A DNA stretch of 64,000 nt from Megascapheus bottae (taxonomy: Eukaryota; Chordata; Mammalia; Rodentia; Geomyidae), in the NCBI GenBank assembly GCA_024803745.1, contig JANJXV010001714.1:20548-84547 (forward strand), read 5' to 3'. The notes under the pieces are model-generated. The model was not told where the DNA came from and searched no databases. It saw nothing but the letters and a program-made list of their open reading frames with translations. A program made the position numbers and the translations under genes. Shown piece after piece: positions 12,899-27,114 of the stretch (position 1 is the stretch's first letter; each line of letters starts with the position of its first letter).

Positions 12899-14284
12899 GT
12901 GGCTTCACACACCGCCGTTTTGACTTCACACACTTCAATTCTGTGACTTCACACCCCTCCATTCTGTGACTTCACACACCTCTATTGTTTCACTTCACAC
13001 ACCTCCATTCTTTGACTTCACACACCTCCATTCCATGACTTCTCACACCTCCATTCTATGAGTTCACACACCTCCATTCTATGAGTTCACACACCTCCAA
13101 TTTGACTTCACACACCTCCATTCTATGACTTCACACACCTTTATTCTTACTTCAGAAACATCCATTCTCTGACTTCACACACCTCCATTCTATGACTTCA
13201 CAAACCTCCATTCTGTGACTTCACACACCTCCATTCTGTGGCTTCACACAGCTCCATTCTGACTTCACACACCTCCATTCTGTGACTTCACACACCTCCA
13301 TTCTGTGACTTCACACACCTCGATCCTATGACTTCACACACCTCCATTCTATGAATTCACACACCTCCATTCTATGACTTCACACACCTCCATTCTGTGA
13401 CTTCACACACCTCCATTCTGAGTTCACACACCTCCATTCTATGACTTCACAAACCACAATTCTGAGTTCACAGACCTCCATTCTATGACTTCACACACTT
13501 CCATTCTATGACTTCACACACCTCCATTCTGACTTCACACACCTCCATTCTGACTTCACACACCTCAATTCTTTGACTTCACACACCTCCATTCTATGAT
13601 TCCACACACTTCCATTCTATGACTTCACACACCTCCATTCTATGACTTCACACACCTCATTTCTGAGTTGACACACCTCCATTCTGTGATTTCACACACC
13701 TCCAATTTGACTTCACTCACCTCCATTCTATGACTTCACACACCTCCATTCGTTGACATCAAAAACAACCATTCTATGACTTCACACAACTCCATTGTGA
13801 CTTCACACACCTCCATTCTGACTTCACACACCTCAATTCTGTGACTTCACAGACCTCCATTCAATGATTTCACACACTTCCATTCTATGACTTCACACAC
13901 CTCCATTCTGTGGCTTCACACACCTACATTCTGAGTTCACACACCTCCATTCTGTGACTTAACACACCTCCATTCTGTGATTTCACACACCTCCAATCTG
14001 ACTTCACACATCTTCATTTTATGACTTCACACACCTCCATTCTGTGACTTCTCACACCTCCATTCTATGACTTCACACTCTTCCATTGTGACGTCACACA
14101 ACTCCATTCTCTGAGTTCACACATCTCCATTCTATGATTTCACACACCTCCATTCTGACTTCACACACCTCCATTCTATGACATCAAAGACCTCGAATCT
14201 GTGACTTCACTCACCTCCACTCTATGACTTCACACTCCTCCATTCTATGACTTCCCACACCTCCTTTCTATGACTTTACCCACC
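12899..14284 (+). repeat. Tail module, copy 2 (1386 bp)
   Basis: It begins at GTGGCTTCACACACC followed by GCCG, where other copies have TCCG. It holds TCTCACACCTCC at about 13,041, CTCATTTCTGAG at 13658, class B TTCGTTG at 13748, TCACACCT at 14052, TGACGTCA at 14089, and ends at omega. The copy at 17524-18909 lies exactly 4625 bp downstream. Confidence 0.87.
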
Positions 14285-17200
14285 TCAGTCTATGACTTCA
14301 CACACCTCCATTCTGACTTCACACACCTCCATTCTGTGACTTCACACACCTCCATTCTATTACTTCACACACCTCAATTCTATGACTTCACACACCTCCA
14401 TTCTATGACTTCACACACCTCCATTCTGTTATTTCACACACCTCCATTCTATGACTTCCAACACCTTCATTCTTACTTCACAAACATCCATTTTGTGACT
14501 TGACACACCTCCTTTCTGTGACTTCACACACCTCCATTCTGACTTCACACACCTCCATTCTGTGACTTCACACACCTCCATTCTATGACTTCACACACCT
14601 CAATTCTATGACTTCACACACCTCCATTCTGTGACTTCACACACCTCCATTCTGACTTCACACCCCTCCATTCTGACTTCACACACCTCCATTCTGTGAC
14701 TTCACACACCACCTTTTTGACTTCACACACCTCCATTCTCTGACTTCACACACCTCCATTCTGTGACTTCACAAACCTCCGTTTTGACTTCACACACTTC
14801 CAATCTGTGACTTCACACACCTCCATTCTGTGACTTCACACACCTCTATTGTTTCACTTCACACACCTCCATTCTTTGACTTCACACACCGCCATTCCAT
14901 TACTTCACAAACCTCCATTCTATGAGTTCACACACCTCCATTCTATGAGTTCACACACCTCCAATTTGACTTCACACACCTCCATTCTATGACTTCACAC
15001 ACCTTCATTCTTACTTCAGAAACATCCATTCTCTGACTTCACACACCTCCATTCTATGAATTCACAAACCTCCATTCAGTGACTTCACACACCTCCATTC
15101 TGAGTTCACACACCTCCTTTCTATGACTTCACACACTTCCATTCTATGACTTCACACACCTCCATTCTGTGGCTTCACACACCTACATTCTGAGTTCACA
15201 CACCTCCATTCTGTGACTTCACACACCTCCATTCTGTGACTTCACACACCTCCATTCTGTGACTTCACACACCTCGATCCTATGACTTCACACACCTCCA
15301 TTCTATGAATTAACACACCTCCATTCTGTGAGTTCACAAACCTCCATTCTATGACTTCACACATCTCCATTCTATGAGTTCACTCACCTCCATTCTGACT
15401 TCACACACCTCCATTCTGACTTCACACACCTCAATTCTGTGATTTCACACACTTCCATTCTATGACTTCACACACCTCCATTCTGTGGCTTCACACACCT
15501 ACATTCTGAGTTTACACACCTCCATTCTGTGACTTCACACACCTCCATTCTGTGATTTCACACACCTCCAATCTCACTTCACACACCTCCATTTTATGAC
15601 TTCACACACCTCCATTCTATGAGTTCACTCACCTCCATTCTGACTTCACACACCTCCATTCTGACTTCACACACCTCAATTCTATGATTTCACACACTTC
15701 CATTCTATGACTTCACACACCTCCATTCTGTGGCTTCACACACCTACATTCTAAGTTTACACACCTCCATTCTGTGACTTCACACACCTCCATTCTGTGA
15801 TTTCACACACCTCCAATCTCACTTCACACACCTCCATTTTATGACTTCACACACCTCCATTCGTTGACATCAAAAAACACCATTCTATGACTTCACACAA
15901 CTCCATTTTGACTTCACACACCTCCATTCTATGAGTTCACACACCTCCATTTTATGACTTCACACACCTCCATTCTATGACTTCACACACCTCCATTCTG
16001 TGATATCACACACCTCCAATCTCACTTCACACACCTCCATTCTGTGACTTCACACACCTCCACTCTATGACTTCAAACACCTTCATTCTTACTTCACAAA
16101 CATCCATTCTGTGACTTCACACACCTCCATTCTGTGACTTCACACACCTTCATTCTGACTTCACACACCTCCATTCTGTGACTTCATACACCTCAATTCT
16201 GTGACTTCACACACCGCCATTCCATGACTTCACAAACCTCCATTCTATGAGTTCACACACCTCCATTCGATGAGTTCACACACCTCCAATTTGACTTCAA
16301 ACATCTCCATTCTATGACTTCACACACCTTCATTCTTACTTCAGAAACATCCATTCTCTGACTTCACACACCTCCATTCTATGACTTCACACACCTCCAT
16401 TCTGTGGCTTCACACACCTCCATTCTGAGTTCACACACCTCCATTCTGTGACTTCACACACCTCCATTCTGTGACTTCACACACCTCCATTCTGTGACTT
16501 CACACACCTCGATCCTATGACTTCACACACCTCCATTCTATGAATTAACACACCTCCATTCTGTGAGTTCACACACCTCCATTCTGAGTTCACACACCTC
16601 CATTCTATGACTTCACAAACCTTCATTCTGAGTTCACAGACCTCCATTCTATGACTTCACACACCTCCATTCTATGAGTTCACTCACCTCCATTCTGACT
16701 TCACACACCTCCATTCTGACTTCACACACCTCAATTCTGTGATTTCACACACTTCCATTCTATGACTTCACACACCTCCATTCTGTGACTTCACACACCT
16801 CCATTCTGTGATTTCACACACCTCCAATCTCACTTCACACACCTCCATTTTATGACTTCACACACCTCCATTCTATGAGTTCACTCACCTCCATTCTGAC
16901 TTCACACACCTCCATTCTGACTTCACACACCTCAATTCTATGATTTCACACACTTCCATTCTATGACTTCACACACCTCCATTCTGTGGCTTCACACACC
17001 TACATTCTGAGTTTACACACCTCCATTCTGTGACTTCACACACCTCCATTCTGTGATTTCACACACCTCCAATCTCACTTCACACACCTCCATTTTATGA
17101 CTTCACACACCTCCATTCGTTGACATCAAAAAACACCATTCTATGACTTCACACAACTCCATTTTGACTTCACACACCTCCATTCTATGAGTTTACACAC

Positions 17201-18909
17201 CTCCATTTTATGACTTCACACACCTCCATTCTATGACTTCACACACCTCCATTCTGTGATATCACACACCTCCAATCTCACTTCACACACCTCCATTCTG
17301 TGACTTCACACACCTCCACTCTATGACTTCAAACACCTTCATTCTTACTTCACAAACATCCATTCTGTGACTTCACACACCTCCATTCTGTGACTTCACA
17401 CACCTTCATTCTGACTTCACACACCTCCATTCTGTGACTTCATACACCTCAATTCTGTGACTTCACACACCTCCATTCTGACTTCACACACCTCCATTCT
17501 GTGACTTCACACACCTCCATTCTGTGGCTTCACACACCTCCGTTTTGACTTCACACACTTCAATTCTGTGACTTCACACCCCTCCATTCTGTGACTTCAC
17601 ACACCTCTATTGTTTCACTTCACACACCTCCATTCTTTGACTTCACACACCTCCATTCCATGACTTCTCACACCTCCATTCTATGAGTTCACACACCTCC
17701 ATTCTATGAGTTCACACACCTCCAATTTGACTTCACACACCTCCATTCTATGACTTCACACACCTTTATTCTTACTTCAGAAACATCCATTCTCTGACTT
17801 CACACACCTCCATTCTATGACTTCACAAACCTCCATTCTGTGACTTCACACACCTCCATTCTGTGGCTTCACACAGCTCCATTCTGACTTCACACACCTC
17901 CATTCTGTGACTTCACACACCTCCATTCTGTGACTTCACACACCTCGATCCTATGACTTCACACACCTCCATTCTATGAATTCACACACCTCCATTCTAT
18001 GACTTCACACACCTCCATTCTGTGACTTCACACACCTCCATTCTGAGTTCACACACCTCCATTCTATGACTTCACAAACCCCAATTCTGAGTTCACAGAC
18101 CTCCATTCTATGACTTCACACACTTCCATTCTATGACTTCACACACCTCCATTCTGACTTCACACACCTCCATTCTGACTTCACACACCTCAATTCTTTG
18201 ACTTCACACACCTCCATTCTATGATTCCACACACTTCCATTCTATGACTTCACACACCTCCATTCTATGACTTCACACACCTCATTTCTGAGTTGACACA
18301 CCTCCATTCTGTGATTTCACACACCTCCAATTTGACTTCACTCACCTCCATTCTATGACTTCACACACCTCCATTCGTTGACATCAAAAACAACCATTCT
18401 ATGACTTCACACAACTCCATTGTGACTTCACACACCTCCATTCTGACTTCACACACCTCAATTCTGTGACTTCACAGACCTCCATTCAATGATTTCACAC
18501 ACTTCCATTCTATGACTTCACACACCTCCATTCTGTGGCTTCACACACCTACATTCTGAGTTCACACACCTCCATTCTGTGACTTAACACACCTCCATTC
18601 TGTGATTTCACACACCTCCAATCTGACTTCACACATCTTCATTTTATGACTTCACACACCTCCATTCTGTGACTTCTCACACCTCCATTCTATGACTTCA
18701 CACTCTTCCATTGTGACGTCACACAACTCCATTCTCTGAGTTCACACATCTCCATTCTATGATTTCACACACCTCCATTCTGACTTCACACACCTCCATT
18801 CTATGACATCAAAGACCTCGAATCTGTGACTTCACTCACCTCCACTCTATGACTTCACACTCCTCCATTCTATGACTTCCCACACCTCCTTTCTATGACT
18901 TTACCCACC
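14285..18909 (+). repeat. HOR block 3 (4625 bp), chimeric block
   Basis: The first ~1.9 kb is the block 1/block 4 type of head, with the class A element at 15859 (omega + 1574). At 16201-16216 it switches from CTCAATTCTGTGACTTC to the ACCGCCATTCC monomer and from there copies about 11,650-14,284. The CATTCGATGAG variant at 16265, otherwise seen only at 11707, supports this. As a result the block has two class A elements, 15859 and 17115, 1256 bp apart. The difference from block 4 (4625 against 3369) is exactly 1256 bp. The 67-bp deletion seen near 11,790 is absent here. Confidence 0.87.
17524..18909 (+). repeat. Tail module, copy 3 (1386 bp)
   Basis: It begins at GTGGCTTCACACACCTCCG. TCTCACACCTCC is at about 17,666, CTCATTTCTGAG at 18283, class B TTCGTTG at 18373, TCACACCT at 18677, TGACGTCA at 18714. 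It lies 4625 bp after copy 2 and agrees with it at the landmark level, including the TGACATCAAAGACC variant just before omega. Confidence 0.87.
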
Positions 18910-21900
18910 TCAGTCTATGACTTCACACACCTCCATTCTGACTTCACACACCTCCATTCTGTGACTTCACACACCTCCATTCTATTACTTCACACACCTC
19001 AATTCTATGACTTCACACACCTCCATTCTATGACTTCACACACCTCCATTCTGTTATTTCACACACCTCCATTCTATGACTTCCAACACCTTCATTCTTA
19101 CTTCACAAACATCCATTTTGTGACTTGACACACCTCCTTTCTGTGACTTCACACACCTCCATTCTGACTTCACACACCTCCATTCTGTGACTTCACACAC
19201 CTCCATTCTATGACTTCACACACCTCAATTCTATGACTTCACACACCTCCATTCTGTGACTTCACACACCTCCATTCTGACTTCACACCCCTCCATTCTG
19301 ACTTCACACACCTCCATTCTGTGACTTCACACACCACCTTTTTGACTTCACACACCTCCATTCTCTGACTTCACACACCTCCATTCTGTGACTTCACAAA
19401 CCTCCGTTTTGACTTCACACACTTCCAATCTGTGACTTCACACACCTCCATTCTGTGACTTCACACACCTCTATTGTTTCACTTCACACACCTCCATTCT
19501 TTGACTTCACACACCGCCATTCCATTACTTCACAAACCTCCATTCTATGAGTTCACACACCTCCATTCTATGAGTTCACACACCTCCAATTTGACTTCAC
19601 ACACCTCCATTCTATGACTTCACACACCTTCATTCTTACTTCAGAAACATCCATTCTCTGACTTCACACACCTCCATTCTATGAATTCACAAACCTCCAT
19701 TCAGTGACTTCACACACCTCCATTCTGAGTTCACACACCTCCTTTCTATGACTTCACACACTTCCATTCTATGACTTCACACACCTCCATTCTGTGGCTT
19801 CACACACCTACATTCTGAGTTCACACACCTCCATTCTGTGACTTCACACACCTCCATTCTGTGACTTCACACACCTCCATTCTGTGACTTCACACACCTC
19901 GATCCTATGACTTCACACACCTCCATTCTATGAATTAACACACCTCCATTCTGTGAGTTCACAAACCTCCATTCTATGACTTCACACATCTCCATTCTAT
20001 GAGTTCACTCACCTCCATTCTGACTTCACACACCTCCATTCTGACTTCACACACCTCAATTCTGTGATTTCACACACTTCCATTCTATGACTTCACACAC
20101 CTCCATTCTGTGGCTTCACACACCTACATTCTGAGTTTACACACCTCCATTCTGTGACTTCACACACCTCCATTCTGTGATTTCACACACCTCCAATCTC
20201 ACTTCACACACCTCCATTTTATGACTTCACACACCTCCATTCTATGAGTTCACTCACCTCCATTCTGACTTCACACACCTCCATTCTGACTTCACACACC
20301 TCAATTCTATGATTTCACACACTTCCATTCTATGACTTCACACACCTCCATTCTGTGGCTTCACACACCTACATTCTGAGTTTACACACCTCCATTCTGT
20401 GACTTCACACACCTCCATTCTGTGATTTCACACACCTCCAATCTCACTTCACACACCTCCATTTTATGACTTCACACACCTCCATTCGTTGACATCAAAA
20501 AACACCATTCTATGACTTCACACAACTCCATTTTGACTTCACACACCTCCATTCTATGAGTTCACACACCTCCATTTTATGACTTCACACACCTCCATTC
20601 TATGACTTCACACACCTCCATTCTGTGATATCACACACCTCCAATCTCACTTCACACACCTCCATTCTGTGACTTCACACACCTCCACTCTATGACTTCA
20701 AACACCTTCATTCTTACTTCACAAACATCCATTCTGTGACTTCACACACCTCCATTCTGTGACATCACACACCTTCATTCTGACTTCACACACCTCCATT
20801 CTGTGACTTCATACAGCTCAATTCTGTGACTTCACACACCTCCATTCTGACTTCACACACCTCCATTCTGTGACTTCACACACCTCCATTCTGTGGCTTC
20901 ACACACCTCCGTTTTGACTTCACACACTTCAATTCTGTGACTTCACACCCCTCCATTCTGTGACTTCACACACCTCTATTGTTTCACTTCACACACCTCC
21001 ATTCTTTGACTTCACACACCTCCATTCCATGACTTCACACACCTCCATTCTATGAGTTCACACACCTCCATTCTATGAGTTCACACACCTCCAATTTGAC
21101 TTCACACACCTCCATTCTATGACTTCACACACCTTTATTCTTACTTCAGAAACATCCATTCTCTGACTTCACACACCTCCATTCTATGACTTCACAAACC
21201 TCCATTCTGTGACTTCACACACCTCCATTCTGTGGCTTCACACACCTCCATTTTGACTTCACACACCTCCATTCTGTGACTTCACACACCTCCATTCTGT
21301 GACTTCACACACCTCGATCCTATGACTTCACACACCTCCATTCTATGAATTCACACACCTCCATTCTATGACTTCACACACCTCCATTCTGTGACTTCAC
21401 ACACCTCCATTCTGAGTTCAAACACCTCCATTCTATGACTTCACAAACCCCAATTCTGAGTTCACAGACCTCCATTCTATGACTTCACACACTTCCATTC
21501 TATGACTTCACACACCTCCATTCTGACTTCACACACCTCCATTCTGACTTCACACACCTCAATTCTTTGACTTCACACACCTCCATTCTATGATTCCACA
21601 CACTTCCATTCTATGACTTCACACACCTCCATTCTATGACTTCACACACCTCATTTCTGAGTTGACACACCTCCATTCTGTGATTTCACACACCTCCAAT
21701 TTGACTTCACTCACCTCCATTCTATGACTTCACACACCTCCATTCGTTGACATCAAAAACAACCATTCTATGACTTCACACAACTCCATTGTGACTTCAC
21801 ACACCTCCATTCTGACTTCACACACCTCAATTCTGTGACTTCACAGACCTCCATTCAATGATTTCACACACTTCCATTCTATGACTTCACACACCTCCAT

Positions 21901-22278
21901 TCTGTGGCTTCACACACCTATATTCTGAGTTCACACACCTCCATTCTGTGACTTAACACACCTCCATTCTGTGATTTCACACACCTCCAATCTGACTTCA
22001 CACACCTTCATTTTATGACTTCACACACCTCCATTCTGTGACTTCTCACACCTCCATTCTATGACTTCACACTCTTCCATTGTGACGTCACACAACTCCA
22101 TTCTCTGAGTTCACACATCTCCATTCTATGATTTCACACACCTCCATTCTGACTTCACACACCTCCATTCTATGACATCACAGACCTCGAATCTGTGACT
22201 TCACTCACCTCCACTCTATGACTTCACACTCCTCCATTCTATGACTTCCCACACCTCCTTTCTATGACTTTACCCACC
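18910..22278 (+). repeat. HOR block 4 (3369 bp), simple form
   Basis: It has the same module order as block 1: head with class A at 20484, then the tail at 20893-22278 with class B at 21742, TGACGTCA at 22083 and omega. Its head matches block 3 at offset 4625. Private variants include GTGACATCACACACC near 20,762, CATACAGCTC near 20,813 and a CACCTATATTC monomer near 21,917. Together with block 1 it looks like the least rearranged form of the long HOR. Confidence 0.88.
20893..22278 (+). repeat. Tail module, copy 4 (1386 bp)
   Basis: It carries CTCATTTCTGAG at 21652, class B TTCGTTG at 21742, TCACACCT at 22046 and TGACGTCA at 22083. Like copy 1 it has GAGTTCAAACACC near 21,415, where copies 2 and 3 have GAGTTCACACACC. 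It ends with the TGACATCACAGACC form before omega. Confidence 0.86.
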
Positions 22279-24570
22279 TCAGTCTATGACTTCACACACC
22301 TCCATTCTGACTTCACACACCTCCATTCTGTGACTTCACACACCTCCATTCTATGACTTCACACACCTCAATTCTATGACTTCACACACCTCCATTCTGT
22401 GACTTCACACACCTCCATTCTGACTTCACACCCCTCCATTCTGATTTCACACACCTCCATTCTGTGACTTCACACACCACCTTTTTGACTTCACACACCT
22501 CCATTCTCTGACTTCACACACCTCCATTCTGTGACTTCACAAACCTCCGTTTTGACTTCACACAGTTCCAATCTGTGACTTCACACACCTCCATTCTGTG
22601 ACTTCACACACCTCTATTGTTTCACTTCACACACCTCCATTCTTTGACTTCACACACCGCCATTCCATTACTTCACAAACCTCCATTCTATGAGTTCACA
22701 CACCTCCATTCTATGAGTTCACACACCTCCAATTTGACTTCACACACCTCCATTCTATGACTTCACACACCTTCATTCTTACTTCAGAAACATCCATTCT
22801 CTGACTTCACACACCTCCATTCTATGAATTCACAAACCTCCATTCAGTGACTTCACACACCTCCATTCTGAGTTCACACACCTCCTTTCTATGACTTCAC
22901 ACACTTCCATTCTATGATTTCACACACCTCCATTCTGTGGCTTCACACACCTACATTCTGAGTTCACACACCTCCATTCTGTGACTTCACACACCTCCAT
23001 TCTGTGACTTCACACACCTCCATTCTGTGACTTCACACACCTCGATCCTATGACTTCACACACCTCCATTCTATGAATTAACACACCTCCATTCTGTGAG
23101 TTCACAAACCTCCATTCTATGACTTCACACACCTCCATTCTGTGACTTAACACACCTCCATTCTGAGTTCACACATCTCCATTCTATGACTTCACAAACT
23201 TCCATTCTGAGTTCACAGACCTCCATTCTATGACTTCACACACCTCCATTCTATGACTTCACACACCTCCATCCTGACTTCACACACCTCCATTCTGACT
23301 TCACACACCTTAATTCTGTGACTTCACACACCTCCATTCTATGACTTCACACACCTCCATTCTGTGGCGTCACACACCTACATTCTGAGTTTACACACCT
23401 CCATTCTGTGACTTCCCACACCTCAATTCTGTGATTTCACACACCTCCATTCTGACTTCACATACCTCCATTCTATGATTTCACACACCTCCATTCTATG
23501 ACTTCACACACCTCCATTCTGTGACTTCACACACCAACTTTTTGACTTCACACACCTCCATTCTTTGACTTCACACACCTCCATTCTGTGACTTCACACA
23601 CCTCCGTTTTGACTTCACACACTTCCATTCAGTGACTTCACACACCTCCATTCCATGACTTCACACACCTCCATTCTATGAGTTCACACACCTCCATTCT
23701 ATGAGTTCACACACCTCCAATTTGACTTCACACACCTCCATTCCATGACTTCACACACCTCCATTCTGTGACTTCACACACCTCCATTCGTTGACATCAA
23801 AAACCACCATTCTATGATTTCACACAACTCCATTTTAACTTCACACACCTCCATTCTCTGAGTTCACACATCTCCATTTTATGACTTCACACACCTCCAT
23901 TCTATGACTTCACACACCTCAATTCTATGACTTCACACACCTCCATTCTATGACTTCACACACCTCCATTCTGTGACTTTACACACCTCCACTCTATGAC
24001 TTCAAAAACCTTCATTCTTACTTCACAAACATCCATTCTGTGACTTCACACACCTCCATTATGTGATTTCACACACCTTCATTCGGACTTCACACACCTC
24101 CATTCTATGACTTCACACACCTCCGTTCTGACTTCACACAGCTCCATTCTGTGACTTCACAAAACTCCATTCTGTGATTTCACACACCTCCAAACTATGA
24201 CTTCACACACCTCCATGTATGACTTCACACACCTCCATTCTGAGTTCACACACCTCCATTATGTGACTTCACACACCTCCATTCTGACTTCACACACCTT
24301 CATTTTATGACTTCACACACCTCCATTCTGTGACTTCTCACACCTCCATTCTATGACTTCACACTCTTCCATTGTGACGTCACACAACTCCATTCTCTGA
24401 GTTCACACATCTCCATTCTATGATTTCACACACCTCCATTCTGACTTCACACACCTCCATTCTATGACATCACAGACCTCGAATCTGTGACTTCACTCAC
24501 CTCCACTCTATGACTTCACACTCCTCCATTCTATGACTTCCCACACCTCCTTTCTATGACTTTACCCACC
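22279..24570 (+). repeat. HOR block 5 (2292 bp)
   Basis: It is the first block of the super-HOR. After omega it has ACACCACCTTTTTGAC, CTCTATTGTTTCAC, TTACTTCAGAAACATCC and TGAATTAAC monomers, GTGGCGTCAC near 23,367, ACACCAACTTTTTGAC, class C TTCGTTG at 23786, and the rare CATTCGGACTTC and CTCCATGTATGAC monomers. It closes with TCACACCT at 24338, TGACGTCA at 24375 and TGACATCA. Block 8 is the same length and block 11 is 132 bp shorter. It lacks class A and B elements. Confidence 0.88.
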
Positions 24571-27114
24571 TCAGTCTATGACTTCACACACCTCCATTCT
24601 GACTTCACACACCTCCATTCTGTGACTTCACACACCTCCATTCTATGACTTCACACACCTCAATTCTATGACTACACACACCTCCATTCTATGACTTCAC
24701 ACACCTCCATTCTGTGACTTCACACACCTCCATTCTATGACTTCCAACACCTTCATTCTTACTTCACAAACATCCATTCTGTGACTTGACACACCTCCTT
24801 TCTGTGACTTCACACACCTCCATTCTGAGTTCACACACCTCCATTCTGTGACTTCACACACCTCCATTCTATGACTTCACACACCTCAATTCTATGACTT
24901 CACACACCTCCATTCTGTGACTTCACACACCTCCATTCTGACTTCACACCCCTCCATTCTGACTTCACACACCTCCATTCTGTGACTTCACACACCACCT
25001 TTTTGACTTCACACACCTCCATTCTCTGACTTCACACACCTCCATTCTGTGACTTCACAAACCTCCGTTTTGACTTCACACACTTCCAATCTGTGACTTC
25101 ACACACCTCCATTCTGTGACTTCACACACCTCTATTGTTTCACTTCACACACCTCCATTCTTTGACTTCACACACCGCCATTCCATTACTTCACAAACCT
25201 CCATTCTATGAGTTCACACACCTCCATTCTATGAGTTCACACACCTCCAATTTGACTTCACACACCTCCATTCTATGACTTCACACACCTTCATTCTTAC
25301 TTCAGAAACATCCATTCTCTGACTTCACACACCTCCATTCTATGACTTCACAAACTTCCATTCTGTGACTTCACACACCTCCATTCTGAGTTCACACACC
25401 TCCATTCTATGACTTCACACACTTCCATTCTATGACTTCACACACCTCCATTCTGTGGCTTCACATACCTATATTCTGAGTTCACACACCTCCATTCTGT
25501 GACTTCACACACCTCGATCCTATGACTTCACACACCTCCATTCTGTGACTTCACACACCTCGATCCTATGACTTCACACACCTCCATTCTATGAATTAAC
25601 ACACCTCCATTCTGTGAGTTCACAAACCTCCATTCTATGACTTCCCACACCTCCATTCTGTGACTTCACACACCTCCATTCTGTGACTTCACACACCTCC
25701 ATTCTATGACTTCAAACACCTTCATTCTTACTTCACAAACATCCATTCTGTGACTTCACACACCTCCTTTCTGTGACTTCAAACACCTTCATTCTGACTT
25801 CACACACCTCCATTTTCTGACTTCACACACCTCAATTCTGTGACTTGACACACCTCCATTCTGACTTCACACACCTTCATTCTATGATTTCACACACCTC
25901 CATTCTATGACTTCACACACCTCCATTTGGAGACTTCACACACCTCCATTCTGACTTCACACCCCTCCATTCTGACTTCACACACCTCCATTCTGACTTC
26001 ACACAGCTCCATTCTATGAATTCACACACGTCCATTCTGTGACTTCACACACCACCTTTTTGACTTCACACACCTCCATTCTCTGATTTCACACACCTCC
26101 ATTCTGTGACTTCACACACCTCCGTTTTGACTTCACACACTTCCAATCTGTGACTTCACACACCTCCATTCTGTGACTTCACACACCTCTATTGTTTCAC
26201 TTCACACACCTTCATTCTGTGACTTCACACACCGCCATTTCATTACTTCACAAACCTCCATTCTATGAGTTCACACACCTCCATTCTATGAGTTCACACA
26301 CCTCCAATTTGACTTCACACACCTCCATTCTATGACTTCACACACCTTCATTCTTACTTCAGAAACATACATTCTCTGACTTCACACACCTCCATTCTGT
26401 GGCTTCACACACCTACATTCTGAGTTCACACACCTCCTTTCTATGACTTCACACACTTCCATTCTATGACTTCACACACCTCCATTCTGTGGCTTCACAC
26501 ACCTACATTCTGAGTTCACACACCTCCATTCTGTGACTTCACACACCTCCATTCTGTGACTTCACACACCTCCATTCTGTGACTTCACACACCTCGATCC
26601 TATGACTTCACACACCTCCATTCTATGAATTAACACACCTCCATTCTGTGAGTTCACAAACCTCCATTCTATGACTTCACACACCTCCATTCTGTGACTT
26701 AACACACCTCCATTCTGAGTTCACACATCTCCATTCTATGACTTCACAAACTTCCATTCTGAGTTCACACACCTCCATTCTGTGACTTAACACACCTCCA
26801 TTCTGTGATTTCACACACCTCAATTCTGTGATTTCACACACTTCCATTCTATGACTTCACACACCTCCATTCTGTGACTTTTCACACCTCCATTCTATGA
26901 CTTCACACTCTTCCATTGTGACGTCACACAACTCCATTCTCTGAGTTCACACATCTCCATTCTATGATTTCACACACCTCCATTCTGACTTCACACACCT
27001 CCATTCTATGACATCAAAGACCTCGAATCTGTGACTTCACTCACCTCCACTCTATGACTTCACACTCCTCCATTCTATGACTTCCCACACCTCCTTTCTA
27101 TGACTTTACCCACC
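24571..27114 (+). repeat. HOR block 6 (2544 bp)
   Basis: It is the second block of the super-HOR. Diagnostic monomers are TGACTACACAC near 24,670, a doubled CTCGATCC pair near 25,513-25,560, TGACTTCCCACACC near 25,643, CATTTGGAGAC at 25925 and AGAAACATACATTC near 26,363. A 90-bp four-monomer unit is repeated, with GTGGCTTC at 26399 and 26489. Compared with 39.4-41.5 kb, 113 bp are missing just before 26,399; block 9 shares this. Near its end CTTTTCACACC gives TCACACCT at 26882. Confidence 0.87.

Larger units (their letters stand above)
3372..14284 (+). repeat. HOR block 2 (10,913 bp), expanded block
   Basis: This is the longest stretch in the window without an omega marker. It has four parts. 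The first 1.5 kb, 3372 to about 4860, matches the start of block 5 (22279 to about 23767, offset 18,907). Two tandem units of about 4.0 kb follow (4905-8923 and 8924-12898). Last comes the standard tail (12899-14284). The block-5 match ends near 4855, where GTGGCTTCACACACCACC replaces the GTGACTTC monomer of block 5. The parts are assembled from modules seen elsewhere, which points to repeated unequal exchange rather than steady growth. Confidence 0.85.

Noticed and set aside
14270..14503. 77-aa open reading frame (also at 18895, 27100, 34447, 55293) and a 65-aa one at 47061 as genes
   Set aside because: They are made entirely of satellite monomers, pass through the same repeat in three frames, and stay open only because of two TGA-to-TTA-type variants. 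There is no domain, and no codon pattern distinct from the flanking repeat.
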